A stretch of DNA of 64,000 nt, from assembly GCA_016490735.1 (NCBI GenBank), contig JAEMWC010000080.1:1188501-1252500 (forward strand), written 5' to 3'. Source of the DNA: Pachyseris speciosa (taxonomy: Eukaryota > Cnidaria > Anthozoa > Scleractinia > Pachyseridae). The position numbers were made by a program, and so were the translations under genes. Of this stretch, positions 1 to 12,704 are shown piece by piece. How positions within the stretch are numbered: position 1 is the first letter of the stretch; every line of letters begins with the position of its first letter. A model generated the notes under the pieces. It was not told where the DNA came from. It ran no database searches and saw only the letters and a list, made by a program, of their open reading frames with translations.

Positions 1-1627
1 TGCTTCTATATATCCCCCGACCTTGTCTTTCTCTGGTATGATCCAAAGTACTGTGGGCTCATACGGTTACAAAAGGTTGGCTACAAGAAGAGTGAAGGGA
101 GGAAACCAATTTAGGCTCAATTTTTCGATTCCCTGTAACTAACACGAAATTCAATGAAAAGGCCTCATTTTTTGTATATGGTTTGGAATTTTCACTTTTT
201 AGCCAAATTAAACAAGAAGTCTGTTGAAACGGTCAGAAAACTAACGTTCTCGGCAAAGGAGATTAACGGCCTCATCACACCGCTTTCACAATGTGCACCG
301 CAACAACTGGTGACGGAAATGACGTTTAGTGTGTTGTCACCTCGAACAATAAAAGTGTTGGAAGTATTCGCTGGCGGTCTCTATTTGTGTTTCGGGGTTT
401 TACAGTTAGCGACAAGGATCGTTCTTTTTCACTGGTTCAACCATAGAATCAGGAGGTGTTGGAAGCATTTCTGTTTCTCTAGGTGTCGGTTCGTTAGAAG
501 CACTGGTTTGGCAGACACTTGATGACTACTTTGTTCCAAAGGCAAACAGGAAATCAGTGAAACCGTTGATCAGTTTGTTTGTCAGCTTCGTCAGCGTGCG
601 ATTAGCTGTGACTTTGGTGCCCGGGGTTCAGTGATAGATAAGACCACTATATTCGAGATCATGTCATAGACAATTGGATATTCGACCCATATGCGTTGGA
701 CATTTTCAAAAAAGGAGGAGACTTGATACTCGAAGGTTTGCTGAGAATCTTCGAAGAGTGAGAATTGTTCTAATTGTTAGTTAGCTATTGTTTGAAGGGT
801 ATGTGTTGTGACCTCGTAGAATAAATGTGTTGTTAGTGTTTGCTGGCTGTCTAGTCTGTCTAGCTCTATTTGTGTTTCCCTGATGGACGGTTTCAATTTT
901 TTTTGCCTCCAGTGGGTTTTCCTTGAGCTGGGCTGGCCTTTTGACAGACAAACTTGCCATGTTTTTATCCTTTCCCAATGGAGGATTACTCTCCCGTTTC
1001 CGGTCACTGCCCACTTCCATCACCAATACTGTTATTGCGCTTCACATTGAAATAGTCATGTGATGCTTGTTTCCTCCCTCTACTCTTCTTTTACTCAGCA
1101 CTTTGTGCCTCGTTCAGGAAGCTTTGCTTTCCGATTTCCGAAGCTTATTCATTGCCCTTCAGGCAAAGATCATACGCACCAACGGCCAGCGTCAGTTTGA
1201 CGCGGTATATTCAAGTAAACATGGTGGAAAGCCATATGAGGGAGACAAGATCGGGGGATATAGAAGGATATGGAAGCAGAAAACGTTCACAAATCAAAAG
1301 GATTTCATCTTGACAATCTTTGTCGTGCAAAGTAAACATATTTTGGATTTAACAGGGTGAGACTTTGTCATGTACGATCGAACAGAACTCCTCTGCACCC
1401 TGTGGTACTGTTGTTATTGAAGAGGCAGATGTAATGCTCAAAAGATTCTGGCGTGACATTTTAATGGAACAAATTTGGGACTTTCTGGACTTAATTCTTG
1501 ATGCTTAACTGACAAACAATGTTTTGAGTAAATTTTTTACAATATTAGCCCTTCACGCTTCACTCATATAATTATAACAATAAAGATAACAAACCTTGAC
1601 CAATTTATTTTTTTCTGTTTGTGGTAG
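1..1627. other. Left edge; no exon recognised
   Basis: I see no exon with a recognisable product here. The stretch probably lies in an intron of the PACSIN gene whose 3' exons follow, because the F-BAR body must be encoded further left, outside the window. A 122-codon ORF at 154-522 (+) resembles no family I know and has no convincing splice context. Two diverged direct-repeat segments are visible, around 331-398 and 803-885; both carry a GTTGT(C/G)ACCTCG start and a TATTTGTGTTTC end. Confidence 0.5.
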
Positions 1628-1635
1628 ATTTGCAG

Positions 1636-4600
1636 GTATTTTTGTCAACATGAGCTTGACATTTCAGAAAGCAGATTCACAAGCTGATTTGGACTGGTGG
1701 GCACGAAACTATGGAATTGGCATGCCACAAAACTGGCCAATGTTTGAGGTAATTCTTCTAAAAGTTAATGAATGCCATAAATGAACAAGTTACCGTAAAC
1801 ACTCGTGTATAAGCTGCACTCATAGATAAGCTGCACCCCCAAATTTCAAGTATGATTTTGAGAAAAAAAATAAAAACTTGAAGAAAGCACTGTGGCAAAA
1901 AAATTCTTTGTTTATTCACAGTTGTTCGCGCGAGTTGTTCACGATAAATTTGTTGAAATTTAATGCTGTATATTTGCAACTACCTTACAACATAAAACAA
2001 CTCTTAAAATACCTTTTACAAGCTTATCTTTAATCGATTTCCTTAATTCTTGGGACTGATAATGGTTGTCTTCATTGTTAAAGCCCACTGTTGACATGAA
2101 AGCGATGGAATTTGAACAAAAATAAAGTACAGGAGGATACAAAACATTTGCTTAGTAACCACACAGATATTTACAGAAAAGTCTGGACACCAGAGTAGCT
2201 GTCAGAGTAGTGCCATTTGTGACCCCATAGAAGTCAGTTTACTCCCTCTGAAAGCAATGGTCTCATATTTAAGCCGCACCCACGATTTTGAGCCCAAAAT
2301 TTGGCAAAAAGATGCAGCTTATACACGAGTTTTTACAGTAATGTAGCACTCTCTTTTCATATAAATCATCCCTTTGCTATTTCTATCATTTTGTTTTCTT
2401 TGCCCTTCTACTTTTGTTTTTTTGTTTTGTTTTTGTTTGTTTGTTTGTTTTTTTTTTCAAAAAAATTGTTGCTGTTATTGTGAAAGGCAATTTATTGGTT
2501 GTTTTGATTGGCTACCTTAGTTTAGGTGACCAGCAACTCTATTTTCTGCACAAAGCCAGCTTGCTACAAGCTTAATGAATGTCTGCTGAACAGATTTTGT
2601 CAAACCATCTTTCTCTACCATTTTATTGACCTTTTTCATAATGGCGGACGATTTTAATTATTCTTTTGTATATGTGTTAATTAGCCCTACTAACCTCACT
2701 TTAATGAAAAAATTCTATTGAATTTTGCACATGCTGACGAGGCTAGTAGGGCTCATTATCATAAGAATAAAAGAATAATTTGTTGGGCACCATTATGAAA
2801 AGGGTCTATTTACACAAGCCCACAAGCTCTCAGCTTATTCCTTATTGTGTTTATATAAAGATCTACTTACCTACTTACTTACTCTTGACTGAATCATTCC
2901 CAAAACAAGGCTGTGCTCTAAGAAAAAATTTGGGGATCCCAAAACCCAGAACCTTTGAAATTTAGGGTGCCTAGCATTAAGTAATATTGTGCAAGAACAT
3001 AAGATTTCCTTGTCACCCAAATGCAAAAGTAAATTGCCAGGGGCCACTGGGTGCTGCTAGAGCACAGCTCTGCAAAACAATGAATGTGTTTTCTATGAGC
3101 CTGATAATCATTACCCAAATGATTATCATTCCCTTACATGTGCATGGTGAAATGGATGGGTCGGAAGCTTGGAAACCAAAAAGCAATGTATGTGAAAGAT
3201 CAAGAGGACAAAAGAACTGAACCATTTAAATGCAATTCATCAGCGGGAGAATTGAACACTGAAGACTCTCTTTCCAAATTAGACTGCAATAATATCCAGT
3301 TTGAAGATAAATGTATAGGACAGAATGAAACTGTAGATTCACCTGATCTGATCAAGTTAAATTCTGACCACAGTCTTGAAGCACTTGTATACAACAGCAA
3401 AGTTTCAGATGCTCGCTACAATGAAACATTTAACAGCTTACTAGTGAATACAGAAGAACAGATTCAAAGTGGAACTCTTTCAACTGCTATAGATTCTGTA
3501 GGTAGAATACAGAACAATAGTGCAGAGGTATTGTACTGTGAAATAGTAGATATCAGAGATTGTAACCAGATAGACAGTGTATGTAGGTCAACAAAAAACA
3601 AGTTTGTACACCCAGTAGCTTCTACACTGGTACATACAGGAGCACTAGAGTTGTTGAACTCAGAGAGTACGAGGCAGACAGACAGGGAACAGGTAGGAAT
3701 TAAAGTATTTGTGTTTACATGGGTAATATGGGTAGTATGTTTTTATGGATTCATTTCCATGTTACTATAGTTGAACCTCGATTATCCGGACTCGTGTGGA
3801 CTGAGCTGAATAGTCCAGATAATCGAGAGTCCAGGTATGAATATTAATGAGACACAAATAAAACTCAATGGCTGAACAAATGGAGTGTGAAATTTCACTT
3901 TCAAAGAGCATCTGAGCGATCCAGAGCTCAGTGAAATGCATTGCATTAGTACAGCATTAGTTCATTAGTATCAATGTTTGAGCTCAAAACACGTACAGAT
4001 TCGTTGAAGTGAAACAAATTCAGTTACAACCTGAGTTTCATTACTTAATTTGAAGGGAAAAAAGTTTTGCTGTGGCCCTTTTAAATGTGGCTAATTAATA
4101 TTCATGAAAAACTGGGACCAACTAAGCAAGTCCAGATAATCGAGAAATCCAGATAATTGAGGTTTGACTGTACTAGTATGACTTCTTTCAGTCACTCAGT
4201 TCTTTCAATTTACAGCTATTTTTAACAATGGTAATTCTGTAATTTGACATGCTAGATGTATGCCATTTTACCGTTTTGTCATTCTGACAATAAAGGATTA
4301 AAAAAATTAAATGTTTTTGTGGTTTCAGAAAAAAGTTTATACCCCACAGGACGTCTTTGGAAAGTTCAAGGGGCAGGGTAATTTGATTGATTAAGTTGTT
4401 AAGTTAAATTGGAACTTTTCAAGTGGAAGGGATCCAATCCAGGAAAATCCTTCTTACTGTGAAAGGGCTCAGATGTTACAATATGCAATTACATGTGGGT
4501 GTGATTGATTGTTGTTAGTTGTTGTTTAACATCCCAGCATGGTTAAAATTGAAATTCTTCACTTTTATTGTCATTGGTTTCATTGAAGTTTGATTTACAT

Positions 4601-5915
4601 CTTCCAGGAGTACAACGAATTTCCCAGCAAACGACCTTCTACTTCACAACATGACCAAGCTCCGGTATCGCCATATCCATCCACACAGAATCACCTTGAA
4701 GATAACACAGACTACTCTCAGCAAAATGAGATGTAAGTATTCCATCCCTTAAAAACAAAATTTTGATCAAAGGATGTAAAGTTGTAACTGTAGTTTTTAT
4801 TATTGTTGGAGAAAAGTGTTGGTTTCATCAAAATGCTGCTTGGTTACTCATCAGTTTTATAAAACACTTCCTTGGAGTAAGTTCCACTGCTAAAAGGTAA
4901 AGTGCCCGTAACCCCAAATTATTATATCCGCTATCTAATATAAAACTTTGCACCTATTCCAAAAAGCCTTTATTTCCAGTTTTTTGACTTTTTATGGACT
5001 TCAAAACGTATGAATCATAAACTAAGCATCATTTGGTACACAATCAAGTCAGAAGGGGCATGGGTCTATTCCTGATTTGACGTCAAAAACTGCTGGGCAT
5101 GCATATTTACAAAGACTTACCACGATGCAAATCAGTTTGTGACGTCAAATAAGGGATACACCCTTGCCCGTTACTAGGTAGTGCATGTGACAGATGATGG
5201 CTAGATGCCGCGTAACCTTTACAGCCTATAAAAACTCAAGATTTGGTTAAAAAAAAAAGTTCCAAAAAGGAACAATGCATTTCAAAAAGGTGCAAAGATT
5301 TATTTTATCGAAAAATATTTTGGAGTTATGGACACTTTAAAAGAATCACTAACTTTAAGTACCCGCACTGGTTTTTTTTTTAGTAATATCATCATGTGAT
5401 GGTAGTTATGATGAGACCAGGGCCCAGATGCTCAAAGTATAGTTAGCGCTAACCATTGGTTAAGATGTATTAAAACCTGTAGGTTGTCATGGTATTTAAC
5501 CCTGGTTAGTGCTAACCATGCCTCGAGCAACTGGGTCCAAAACTGTTAAGAACTGCAGTCGTATAAGTTGATTTTCCGAGTTTATTTCAGTTGTCTTGAT
5601 CCTCTGTCTTTTTGTTCGGCGTTTGTCCTCAGGGTTCAAAGTAATCCATTCAACAGTTACCCTTCGATGACAAACGATGACTACAGTGGCCCATCAGCCC
5701 CTGACGATTGGGATCTAGAGCCACCGCCCATTGAAGATGCTGGCATTCCTGTCAGAGCTTTGTATGACTTCCAAGGAATTGAAGAGGATGAGTTGAATTT
5801 CAAAGAGGGCGATGTTCTTACTCAACTTTCTTCACAAGATGACCAAGGCTGGTGTCAGGGAAGATTCCAGGGTAAAGTTGGGCATTTTCCAGGTTCTTAC
5901 GTAGAACCAATATAG
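1636..5915 (+). CDS. PACSIN: PACSIN/syndapin, 3' exons (F-BAR end, NPF linker, SH3)
   Basis: Syndapins bind and bend membranes through an F-BAR domain and recruit dynamin and N-WASP through an SH3 domain, acting in endocytosis and actin dynamics. Three exons are supported. Exon 1636-1748 ends at GAG|GTAATT (phase 0; an alternative acceptor lies after 1627) and encodes DLDWWARNYGIGMPQNWP, the conserved end of the PACSIN F-BAR region. Exon 4608-4732 starts GAG TAC and ends AT|GTAAGT; it encodes a Ser/Pro/Gln-rich linker. Exon 5633-5915 completes that codon to ATG and contains an EHD-binding NPF motif, then an SH3 domain with ALYDF, ELNFKEGD, WCQGR and FPGSYVE, and stops at TAG 5913-5915. The frame is continuous across both junctions, giving about 172 residues. 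The F-BAR body lies outside the window. One NPF is visible in these constitutive exons. The product is firm; the exact 5' edge of the first exon is not. Confidence 0.9.
1790..2341. mobile_element. MITE with ~29-bp terminal inverted repeats
   Basis: The left end TTACCGTAAACACTCGTG and the right end, read on the other strand as TTACTGTAAAAACTCGTG, form inverted repeats of about 29 bp with three mismatches, both running on into TATAAGCTGCA. The interior has no transposase-like ORF. It sits in the PACSIN intron after the 1748 donor. The superfamily cannot be named from the ends alone. Confidence 0.7.
2629..2808. mobile_element. Small MITE, ~180 bp
   Basis: The ends are inverted repeats: GACCTTTTTCATAATGG on the left and GACCCTTTTCATAATGG when the right end is read on the minus strand. 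A second inverted pair, AGCCCTACTA and TAGTAGGGCT, sits inside. There is no coding capacity. It lies in the PACSIN intron. Confidence 0.55.
3168..3692 (+). CDS. Candidate large cassette exon of PACSIN (linker)
   Basis: An open frame free of stops runs from 3123 to the TAG at 3768-3770, unusually long for this AT-rich DNA. It lies inside the PACSIN intron and on its strand. It contains a good donor, GAACAG|GTAGGA, after 3692 at a codon boundary (phase 0). That phase matches both the upstream PACSIN exon (ends phase 0 at 1748) and the downstream exon (starts phase 0 at 4608), so inclusion would keep the frame and add about 175 residues between F-BAR and SH3. The encoded stretch is Ser/Asn/Thr/Glu-rich and looks disordered, like a linker. 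The weak point is the acceptor: the in-phase AG at 3166-3167 has a poor pyrimidine tract. RNA evidence would decide it. Confidence 0.4.
3768..4170. mobile_element. pogo/Tigger-like non-autonomous element, copy 1
   Basis: The left end TAGTTGAACCTCGATTATCC and the inverted right end CAGTCAAACCTCAATTATC are of the CAGTCRAACCTCGATTATCCG type. They are flanked by TA on both sides (3766-3767 and 4171-4172), the TA duplication expected of Tc1/mariner-pogo elements. A second ATTATCYGGAC repeat lies next to each end. The roughly 400-bp interior has no ORF. Its first bases supply the stop codon of the open frame at 3123-3770. A second copy in opposite orientation lies at 8856-9252. Confidence 0.75.
4899..5338. 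repeat. Fold-back repeat of the AAAGTGC...CCCAAAT family, copy 1
   Basis: The ends are inverted repeats: AAAGTGCCCGTAACCCCAAA at the left and AAAGTGTCCATAACTCCAAA for the right end read on the other strand. Internal arms carry GGGCATGGGTCTATTCCTGA and its inverted partner around 5149-5175. A longer copy of the same family lies at 53581-54235. It falls in the PACSIN intron between exons 4608-4732 and 5633-5915. Confidence 0.6.
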
Positions 5916-6245
5916 GAAATAATGTGGCCAGCATTTTAAAGGCTGAGAAACAAGTACCTCATTCTTTAATTTGCAACCTCGAGTGTTGTGATGCGTTAAA
6001 CACTAAGGCACACTATGGAAGTGGGCTTCGCTATGAAGTCTAGGGCTCATTAGTCAATCAACAGAGTCCTCAAGTGATGGCATGACGAAAACTAAATTTG
6101 TGAAATTATGGAATTTGTTGGAATATTCATAAACAACAAGTAAGGAAAGGGCTACTTGCCATTTTCTCACAGGTTGAGAGCAAGAAATTAGCACTGTTAT
6201 GCCCTGATGTCTCCATACAAATCCTTCTAAATTTTGCTTGGGTCA
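5916..6245 (+). other. PACSIN 3' untranslated region, extent unknown
   Basis: This is the sequence just after the PACSIN stop. No further ORF or repeat is seen before the LINE tail microsatellite at 6246. I could not identify a convincing polyadenylation site, so the transcript end is unresolved. Confidence 0.4.
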
Positions 6246-7010
6246 TAATAATAATAATAATTTATGCACTTCTAGTGCGCATCTTTACATAAGAATGATC
6301 AGATGCGCATTCTTAAGATAAGTACAAAAACTAATAGATGTAAAACTAAAAATATGGCCAGGACTACTAAGTTAAAAACATATATAACTAAAACTAATTG
6401 ATAAATGGTAAAACTAATGGTAAAATGGTAAAACTAATTGATAAATAATTAGCGCTATCAAGTGTATGCATGTCTAAAAAGGAAGGTCTTAAGATGCACT
6501 TTAAAACTAGTTAAACATGTGATTGAGCGAAGCTCACTAGGAAGAGAATTCCATAATGACGGCGCTGCGATGGCGAATGCCCGATCTCCTAGCATAGCCT
6601 TAGATTTCACTGATGGCATAGTTAGGAGTAAAGTATTAGAACCCCTAAGATTATAGCGTGATATCTTGGCACTTATTAAGGACTGTAGATACTGAGGCGC
6701 AAGGCCGTGTAACGCCTTAAACGTGAGAAGAAGTACCTTGAAGTTGATGCGTGCCCTGATAGGCAACCAATGCAAATTGCGCATTATAGGTGTAATATGA
6801 CAAAACCTTGGCGCGTTACATACTAGCCTGGCAGAAGCATTCAGAACTCTCTGAATTTTCGCAAGCTGGTTGCTTGGTAGACCGTACAATAGGCTATTGC
6901 AATAATCGATGCGGGACGTTATGAAAGCATGGACTAGCGTGCCCGCAGTTTCTTGAGATAAATACTTGCGTATGCGTCGAATATTACACAGGTGGTAAAA
7001 TTTGCATCAT
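6246..7010 (-). mobile_element. 5'-truncated CR1/L2-like LINE (C-terminal end of ORF2)
   Basis: Reading the minus strand from about 7000, an open frame gives RIRKYLSQETAGTLVHAF, then IDYCNSLLYGLP, HWLPIRARINFK and PSLWNSLP, ending with the stop near 6458. These are the hallmark C-terminal motifs of CR1/L2-type LINE ORF2 downstream of the reverse transcriptase. The 3' end is an (ATT)n microsatellite at 6246-6263, as is usual for this group. The frame is closed upstream by a TGA near 7005, so the reverse transcriptase proper is missing. It is a dead copy just 3' of PACSIN. Confidence 0.85.
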
Positions 7011-7254
7011 CATCAGAGCATAGCGGTGCTAATATCTCAGAGCCAATTTTCCTTTACATGCTGATTTTTGGCAAGGAAGCATTTTTTATCTTGCTCTTTC
7101 TGAAACTCAACAAATCCCATAATTTCGAAAATTTAAATACTTGTGAAGTGACACTTTAGGACTCGATTGACCAAGACAAAAATTCTCACTATCTCCAGGT
7201 AAAAAACATTTGCAAGAAATAGGGAGTGACAGAAAGCAGTAAATTTTACCAGAA

Positions 7255-7585
7255 TTGCAAGTAATCTCGCAATCTGATTGGCTAATTTGCCATTGTCGAT
7301 AAGAGTCTAGACAACACTGCTCGCGTCAACTTCAACGATCTTCCTCTCACTCTGAAATAAACAATTTCTTTGAAGTTGAAATTGTGGTAAAAAACAAATG
7401 GAATGTGGTTTAGCATTGTCTGTACTCTTATCGACAACAATATTCGTCATCACAGTGGTCAAAATTTGTTGTGGACTCACTCAGCTGTGCCTCGTGAGTC
7501 CACAATATTTTGACCACTGTGATGACGAATATCGTTGTCAATAAGAGTACAGACAACGCTAAACAACATTCAATTTGTTAATTGA
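7255..7585. repeat. Fold-back repeat, family of the 28.1-kb copy, copy 1
   Basis: Two arms of about 85 bp, 7395-7485 and 7495-7580, are near-perfect reverse complements. Each carries GACAACAATATTCGTCATC or its inverse and the block ACTGTGATGACGAATATCG, with a short AGCTGTGCCTCG centre. A third, diverged arm unit, ATAAGAGTCTAGACAACAC, starts the element. The same arrangement recurs at 28118-28405. Confidence 0.7.
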
Positions 7586-8855
7586 ACCCATCACAGCATG
7601 CATTTTAATTGTAGTACATGTAACCACTGATGCGTGCAAAGTCACAAAATTCAAACTTGTTCTTAGAATAATCTGTGCTGAGCTAACAGTATTGTTACAG
7701 TTTTTATTCACAAGTTCTCTTTTTTACTCAACTGCAAAATTTTGGATTTACACAGACCAAAGTTTGTAAAGAAGTACTAGGTCTTGCATGTTAGTTCAAA
7801 CTTCTTTGTGCAAAGAGAAAGTGGAAATCAGGTAGTGATGAAGTGGAAAGAGCTTCACTCTTTTATAGTGTGCCCTCGTGTTTAAGTCTTTATCCTGTGT
7901 GAGTCCAAAGCACACAGCTTTTCTTGTACAAATAGGTTAGGAAGGTGTTAAAATATTATCCAAGACAATAATAGGTAGCATTAATTTCTCTTGCTGCCAT
8001 GATATTTATCATTGCCAATACATTGGTAAATTGTACTAGAAATAACATGCCAATCAATTTTAGTAAACATACGGAATTTAATTGCAGTAGAATCAGAGAC
8101 AGATTTGCAACCTCAACTGCATTGACTTAAGCAAATTTAGGACTGGTGTATCATAGTATTATAGGTCAGTTGGCCTTAGCACCTCCAACTGAAAGAATAA
8201 TATTATTATTGAACATTGTAAAAAAAAGTGCTGCAAATTGTAACTGTATGTGAAGTTAAAAAGGGGGAACTAGTTTTTGTAATGTTAGAGTTCCCCTTAT
8301 CAAATTGCAATGCTTTTGAGGCAATAGTGTTTTCATGGCCTGTCTAATGCAGGATGATTTATCATATTTAAGCAGGGTGAATTATTATCTAATCAAGAAG
8401 ATTCATTAACTACTGTCAATGAGGAGTATTATTGGAACATTTTGACAAATAATAATGAAATCTACAGGACTGGCTCATTCTTCTGAAAAATATACAATAT
8501 AATGTACAGTAATAAACTGGCTTGCATCTGCTGGTAAAGTTATATCATTGGTGTTGTTCTGGAAAACATCCCTACCCTGCCCACAGAAAGTTTCTGGTTT
8601 AGATCCTACACTCACCCCTCATGAAATTAAAACTTCATTTTATACTTTCCTTAAGAAAATTGAAAAATGACCTTTCATACAAGAGGGAGGAATAATTTCT
8701 GGAACCACACATTTAACAGAATGATATTACCACTATCAGTAATAAGCATAGCCAATGATTTATTTAGTCTGTTAAAGCAAATAATCTTTTGCCCATTTTC
8801 TAGTGAGCAAGCATGACAGCTGGAAATATGGTGTGCTGTTGCAGGCTTATGTATA
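7586..8855. other. Intergenic, nothing recognised
   Basis: Only short random ORFs and AT-rich sequence are seen; no gene, no clear repeat ends. Confidence 0.4.
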
Positions 8856-9252
8856 CAGTCGAACCTTGATTATCTGGATTTTTCGATTATCCAGACTTGC
8901 TTAGCTGGTCCCAGTTTTTCATGAATATAAATTAGCCATATTTAAGATCTGCAGCAAAACGTTTTCCTTGAAATTAAGTAATGAAACACCGGTTCAAACT
9001 GAATTTGATTTGCTTCAAAACACAAATCTGTACACGTTTTGAGCTCACACACTCCATACTACTGCAATACATTTCACTGAGCCCAATTTGCTCAGGTGTT
9101 CTTTGTTTCTAAGTGAAATTTCAGGCTCCACTTGTTCAGTCATTTCAGTTTTAGTTTTGGCTCATTAGTATTCATATTTTCCATTATCCGGACCTGATTA
9201 CCCAGACCATTTAACTCAGTCCCCACAAGTCCAGATAATCAAGAAAAGATGT
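8856..9252. mobile_element. pogo/Tigger-like non-autonomous element, copy 2
   Basis: It starts CAGTCGAACCTTGATTATCT after a TA at 8854-8855 and runs through TCCCAGTTTTTCATGAATAT, which matches copy 1 (3768-4170) read in the opposite orientation. Its right end, near AAGTCCAGATAATCAAGAAA, is decayed. There is no ORF. Confidence 0.7.
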
Positions 9253-12200
9253 TATATATAGCTGTGTTATTCCAATGAGGTGTAAATCCTATGTTAAACA
9301 TAGAAGTGTATTCTTGTAAAAAACAATTAATTGGCCCAGGCAGGCAATGAACATATTGCTGAAAGTAAAGCGATTGTCTGTGTGTATTTTTCCAAGACAA
9401 AGAAGAAGATGGTGACTTTGGTATTCCAGCTGAAGAATCTCAGCCTTTGAACTCTCTTCTTTACCCATTCCTTCAATGATTTGTGCACTGACATTGTTAC
9501 CGCCATTGTATTTTTCGTGATTTTTGCTGAGTTGCACACTTTTATAAAGTGTGCTTTCTGTCCAATAATAACTGGCTGTTACTGTTGCCATTTTATAAGA
9601 GTCCCTTTCCCACCACTCCTAAATTATCCCATGATCCCTCACTCGTACCAGACCCTGCCCATTTTTATGTTAAGGAATGGTATTGTTCTTGGGAAATCCT
9701 TTGATAACAAGGACCATAACCACCACTTTTGCCTCCACTGCACAACCAGGCACACAAAGTGATGATATATGGGCAAGTTGGCCAGCCAAGCCACCGTGCC
9801 ATTTATTTAGCTTTAATATACTCACAAAGTTGATTACAATTAAGGAAAACTAAGTGCACCAAAGCTGGACACGAAAACCCCTAAAAACCAGCAGGTGGAA
9901 AAAAACCGGGAATGTGCACCCCCGAATGAGGCAGTGATGCTACCCTTGGGGTTTCAGGGTATCCTATGTAAAACATGGTCTGCACACTGATAAGTAACAG
10001 TTACTTAAGAAAGGATATGGCTACATACGAAAGTAAAAGCTGGTTTCCACATGATAATATTCAAAAAATTTAAACGGAAACGAAACCTTAGAACTAAACG
10101 CGGCAAAGGCTGGCTGTAGAATGTCTCACCCTACTAACGACCGCAAACTCTCCGCGCCTAGCACCCGTCTCCAGCCCACTGATACGTGCCGGCAAAATAG
10201 CAATTTATGCTAATTTAGGATTATCACAAAAAACATTTTATGAGCCCGTGAGAATGAGCACCCCCCACAATCCCATGTTTTCACTGAACCTGGTGTAGGT
10301 CTTTGCTATCTAAGGTATTCCTTGTTCTAGAGTATCCTGATAGATAGCAACAAATAAATGGAACAAAATAATGGAAATATACTGAACCTTAAACATGCAC
10401 TTGCTGTAGGTAGTTGACTTTTCAGAATGAACTATTTATTGAGAATAAAGTTGGCTCAGCGTGTTCATGAATTGAAGATGCAACAAGTTTTTTGGTTCTG
10501 CTTATAGTTGACGTACTACATGTACGCTTTTTACACTTTCATATTTTGGGGAACACTGTTGACTGAAGGAAAATGCTATTGAATTGCTTTACAAACTGCC
10601 TTCTTTGCTTCCCATCACTGTAAAACATTTCAAGTGGAACGCTGGCATTATACGTACTCGTCACCTTGGAAAGTTTTTACAATGACCGCGCAGGGGGAGG
10701 CCCCCCCCCCCCCCCCCCCGATTATTCACAGCGGGAAAAGGTTGTTAATTTATTAACTTTTATTACCAGAATTCCAGCCCAGCATTGAAGGACGAGATAT
10801 GGGCCTTTTCGGAACTGCGCAGGGAACTGGGGGAATTTCAAATTTTAACAAATCGATAAATGGACACTATCACATGAAAGATATCGTTGAGATTGGCTAT
10901 TTGACCGAGTTTGATGATTTTACATTCAAAAGAGACCAAGTTATGGACTTAAAAAAATTGTTGAAAATCCATACAAGCGTCTCTAATTTTGAGGCTACGT
11001 CCCCCAAAACCATGTGAGGTCTTCGTAAAATTGGGCAAACAAAGTGATTTTCACCTCAGTTACTTCCAAATAGTAGTTGCATGAGGGAATGTAACAGTTG
11101 TCACAAAAGTGAGAAAAAAAATATTTCTAAAGCTCTGGCTAAACGAGGTAACAATGTTGCGGCAACGACGTTTCTGAGGGAGTCCAGAAACATTCTTTGT
11201 TTGTTGTAAGAAAGAACGAAAGATCGAAAAAACGCGGATACATCCCGGGGAATATATTCAATAAATGTAAACAGAACTCGCTCACCCATCACCCTTGAAA
11301 GAGGAGGTGCCACGCCTTTTTGCGGTCAGATTTGCGGATGGACAAAGAGCGACAGCAATAACATAATCAGCGCTCACCTTGGAAGACGTTTGTTGTCTTT
11401 TTTGGAAGATCTTCTTGCGCAATTACCATCAAACCTAGTAAAAACACAGTAGGCGGAAGTTTTTACAGAATCAAACACACATTTTAAAATTGTAAAGGAA
11501 ATTGGTATTTAAAGAATGCGTGACGCATTGGGTATTCCCAAAAGACCGGTTTTTTTTGTCATATGAGCCTCCAGCGACGACTATTATGACACGTTACGTT
11601 CACTTATCGCGCTTATATTTGTCGTCAATTTACGGACGAAAGGCTCTAAGCGTTTAAAGAACAGTGTCCGGATTCATAAACAAGCTTTACACTGATTCCT
11701 CTTCGGAACACGCTGTTATTGTAGAAGCGATCAAGGTAAGAAAAACTGAAAAATCTTTGTGAATGTAGTTTCCGGCCACTACGATGCGCCACGATATTAG
11801 CTGGTTAAAATAGAGACAAATTTCAGGATATCAAGACGCATTTTTTTTTCATTAGTTTTGTTTGTTTGTATATAAACATTTCTACCCCATCCACACATGA
11901 AACTAAACATTTACTTAAATTGTCTGTAAGCAATCACCGGTACTGTTTAATGATGGACTTTTCTGTACGAGCGTTAAGACAGTGGTGGTATTTAGAGGGT
12001 GCTGTCCGATTCCGCAAGCCCTTTTATTATTTCAGCTTAGAAATATCTGCATGATTAAGTCGAGAGAGGAAACTAGAAATTTGACAATTGTGTCTAATGA
12101 AGCTTGAAGGAAAAACAAAGAGTCCAGATGTCATCATCACTGAAATTAACCAGCGATGCTTGCGCAATTTATGTCAGGCAACGAGCCGACAAATGTTTTC

Positions 12201-12704
12201 GATAGATGTCTATGACTTGCATTATATTACATGCATCCTCGAGCATAATTCTGCGCAAATTTTGCGGTTCAATCAACTTTTGCGCAATGAAAACCTCGAG
12301 AGCGCTTTCTACACAGGCTAATTGGTAAAATGGAGTGTTTGCCATAGACAAAAGAAGGGTTTGTTTAGTTAAGTATATCAATCAGAAATCCAAACTGCTG
12401 TAATAGCAAATAAATCGCAAACGAATCGCTTTTAACAATGGCCGTTCATAAATATTGACTCAAAATGTTCTTTATTTGTCATTTTTAAACCCAGTTTAAC
12501 CAGCGGGACGCCACGCAAGCCTCGTAGTTCCTAAATTTCAGTGGTGGGGATAGTGTTGCAGCCCTATTGTTTTAGGGCTCGGGTCCATTGTTTGTGTTGT
12601 TTGTTCTTTTGTCTCACCTGAAGGGTGGTCTCCAATCAGTTGAGACCTTGTAAGGACCAATTTTCACACATTTACGCAAATGAAATTTACCTTCTGCATT
12701 TTTT
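9253..12704. other. Intergenic, no gene supported
   Basis: Several short ORFs (for example 9289-9591 on -, 10799-11017 on +, 12088-12321 on +) show no family motifs and no splice context. A run of 19 C residues at 10701-10719 is the most striking local feature. I see nothing else to annotate. Confidence 0.45.

Noticed and set aside
154..522. 122-codon ORF at the left edge
   Set aside because: No motif, no splice signals, and part of it lies in a diverged direct repeat; most likely chance.
4329..4377. Possible small PACSIN exon (TTTCAG|AAAAAAG ... GGGCAGG|GTAATT, reading KVYTPQDVFGKFKGQ)
   Set aside because: The 49-nt length would break the frame into the next exon (4608), and the PACSIN frame is already continuous without it. 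An in-frame 42-nt version would need a poor acceptor.
10799..11017. 72-codon ORF starting MGLFGTAQGTGG
   Set aside because: Low complexity at the start, no family resemblance and no neighbouring exon signals.
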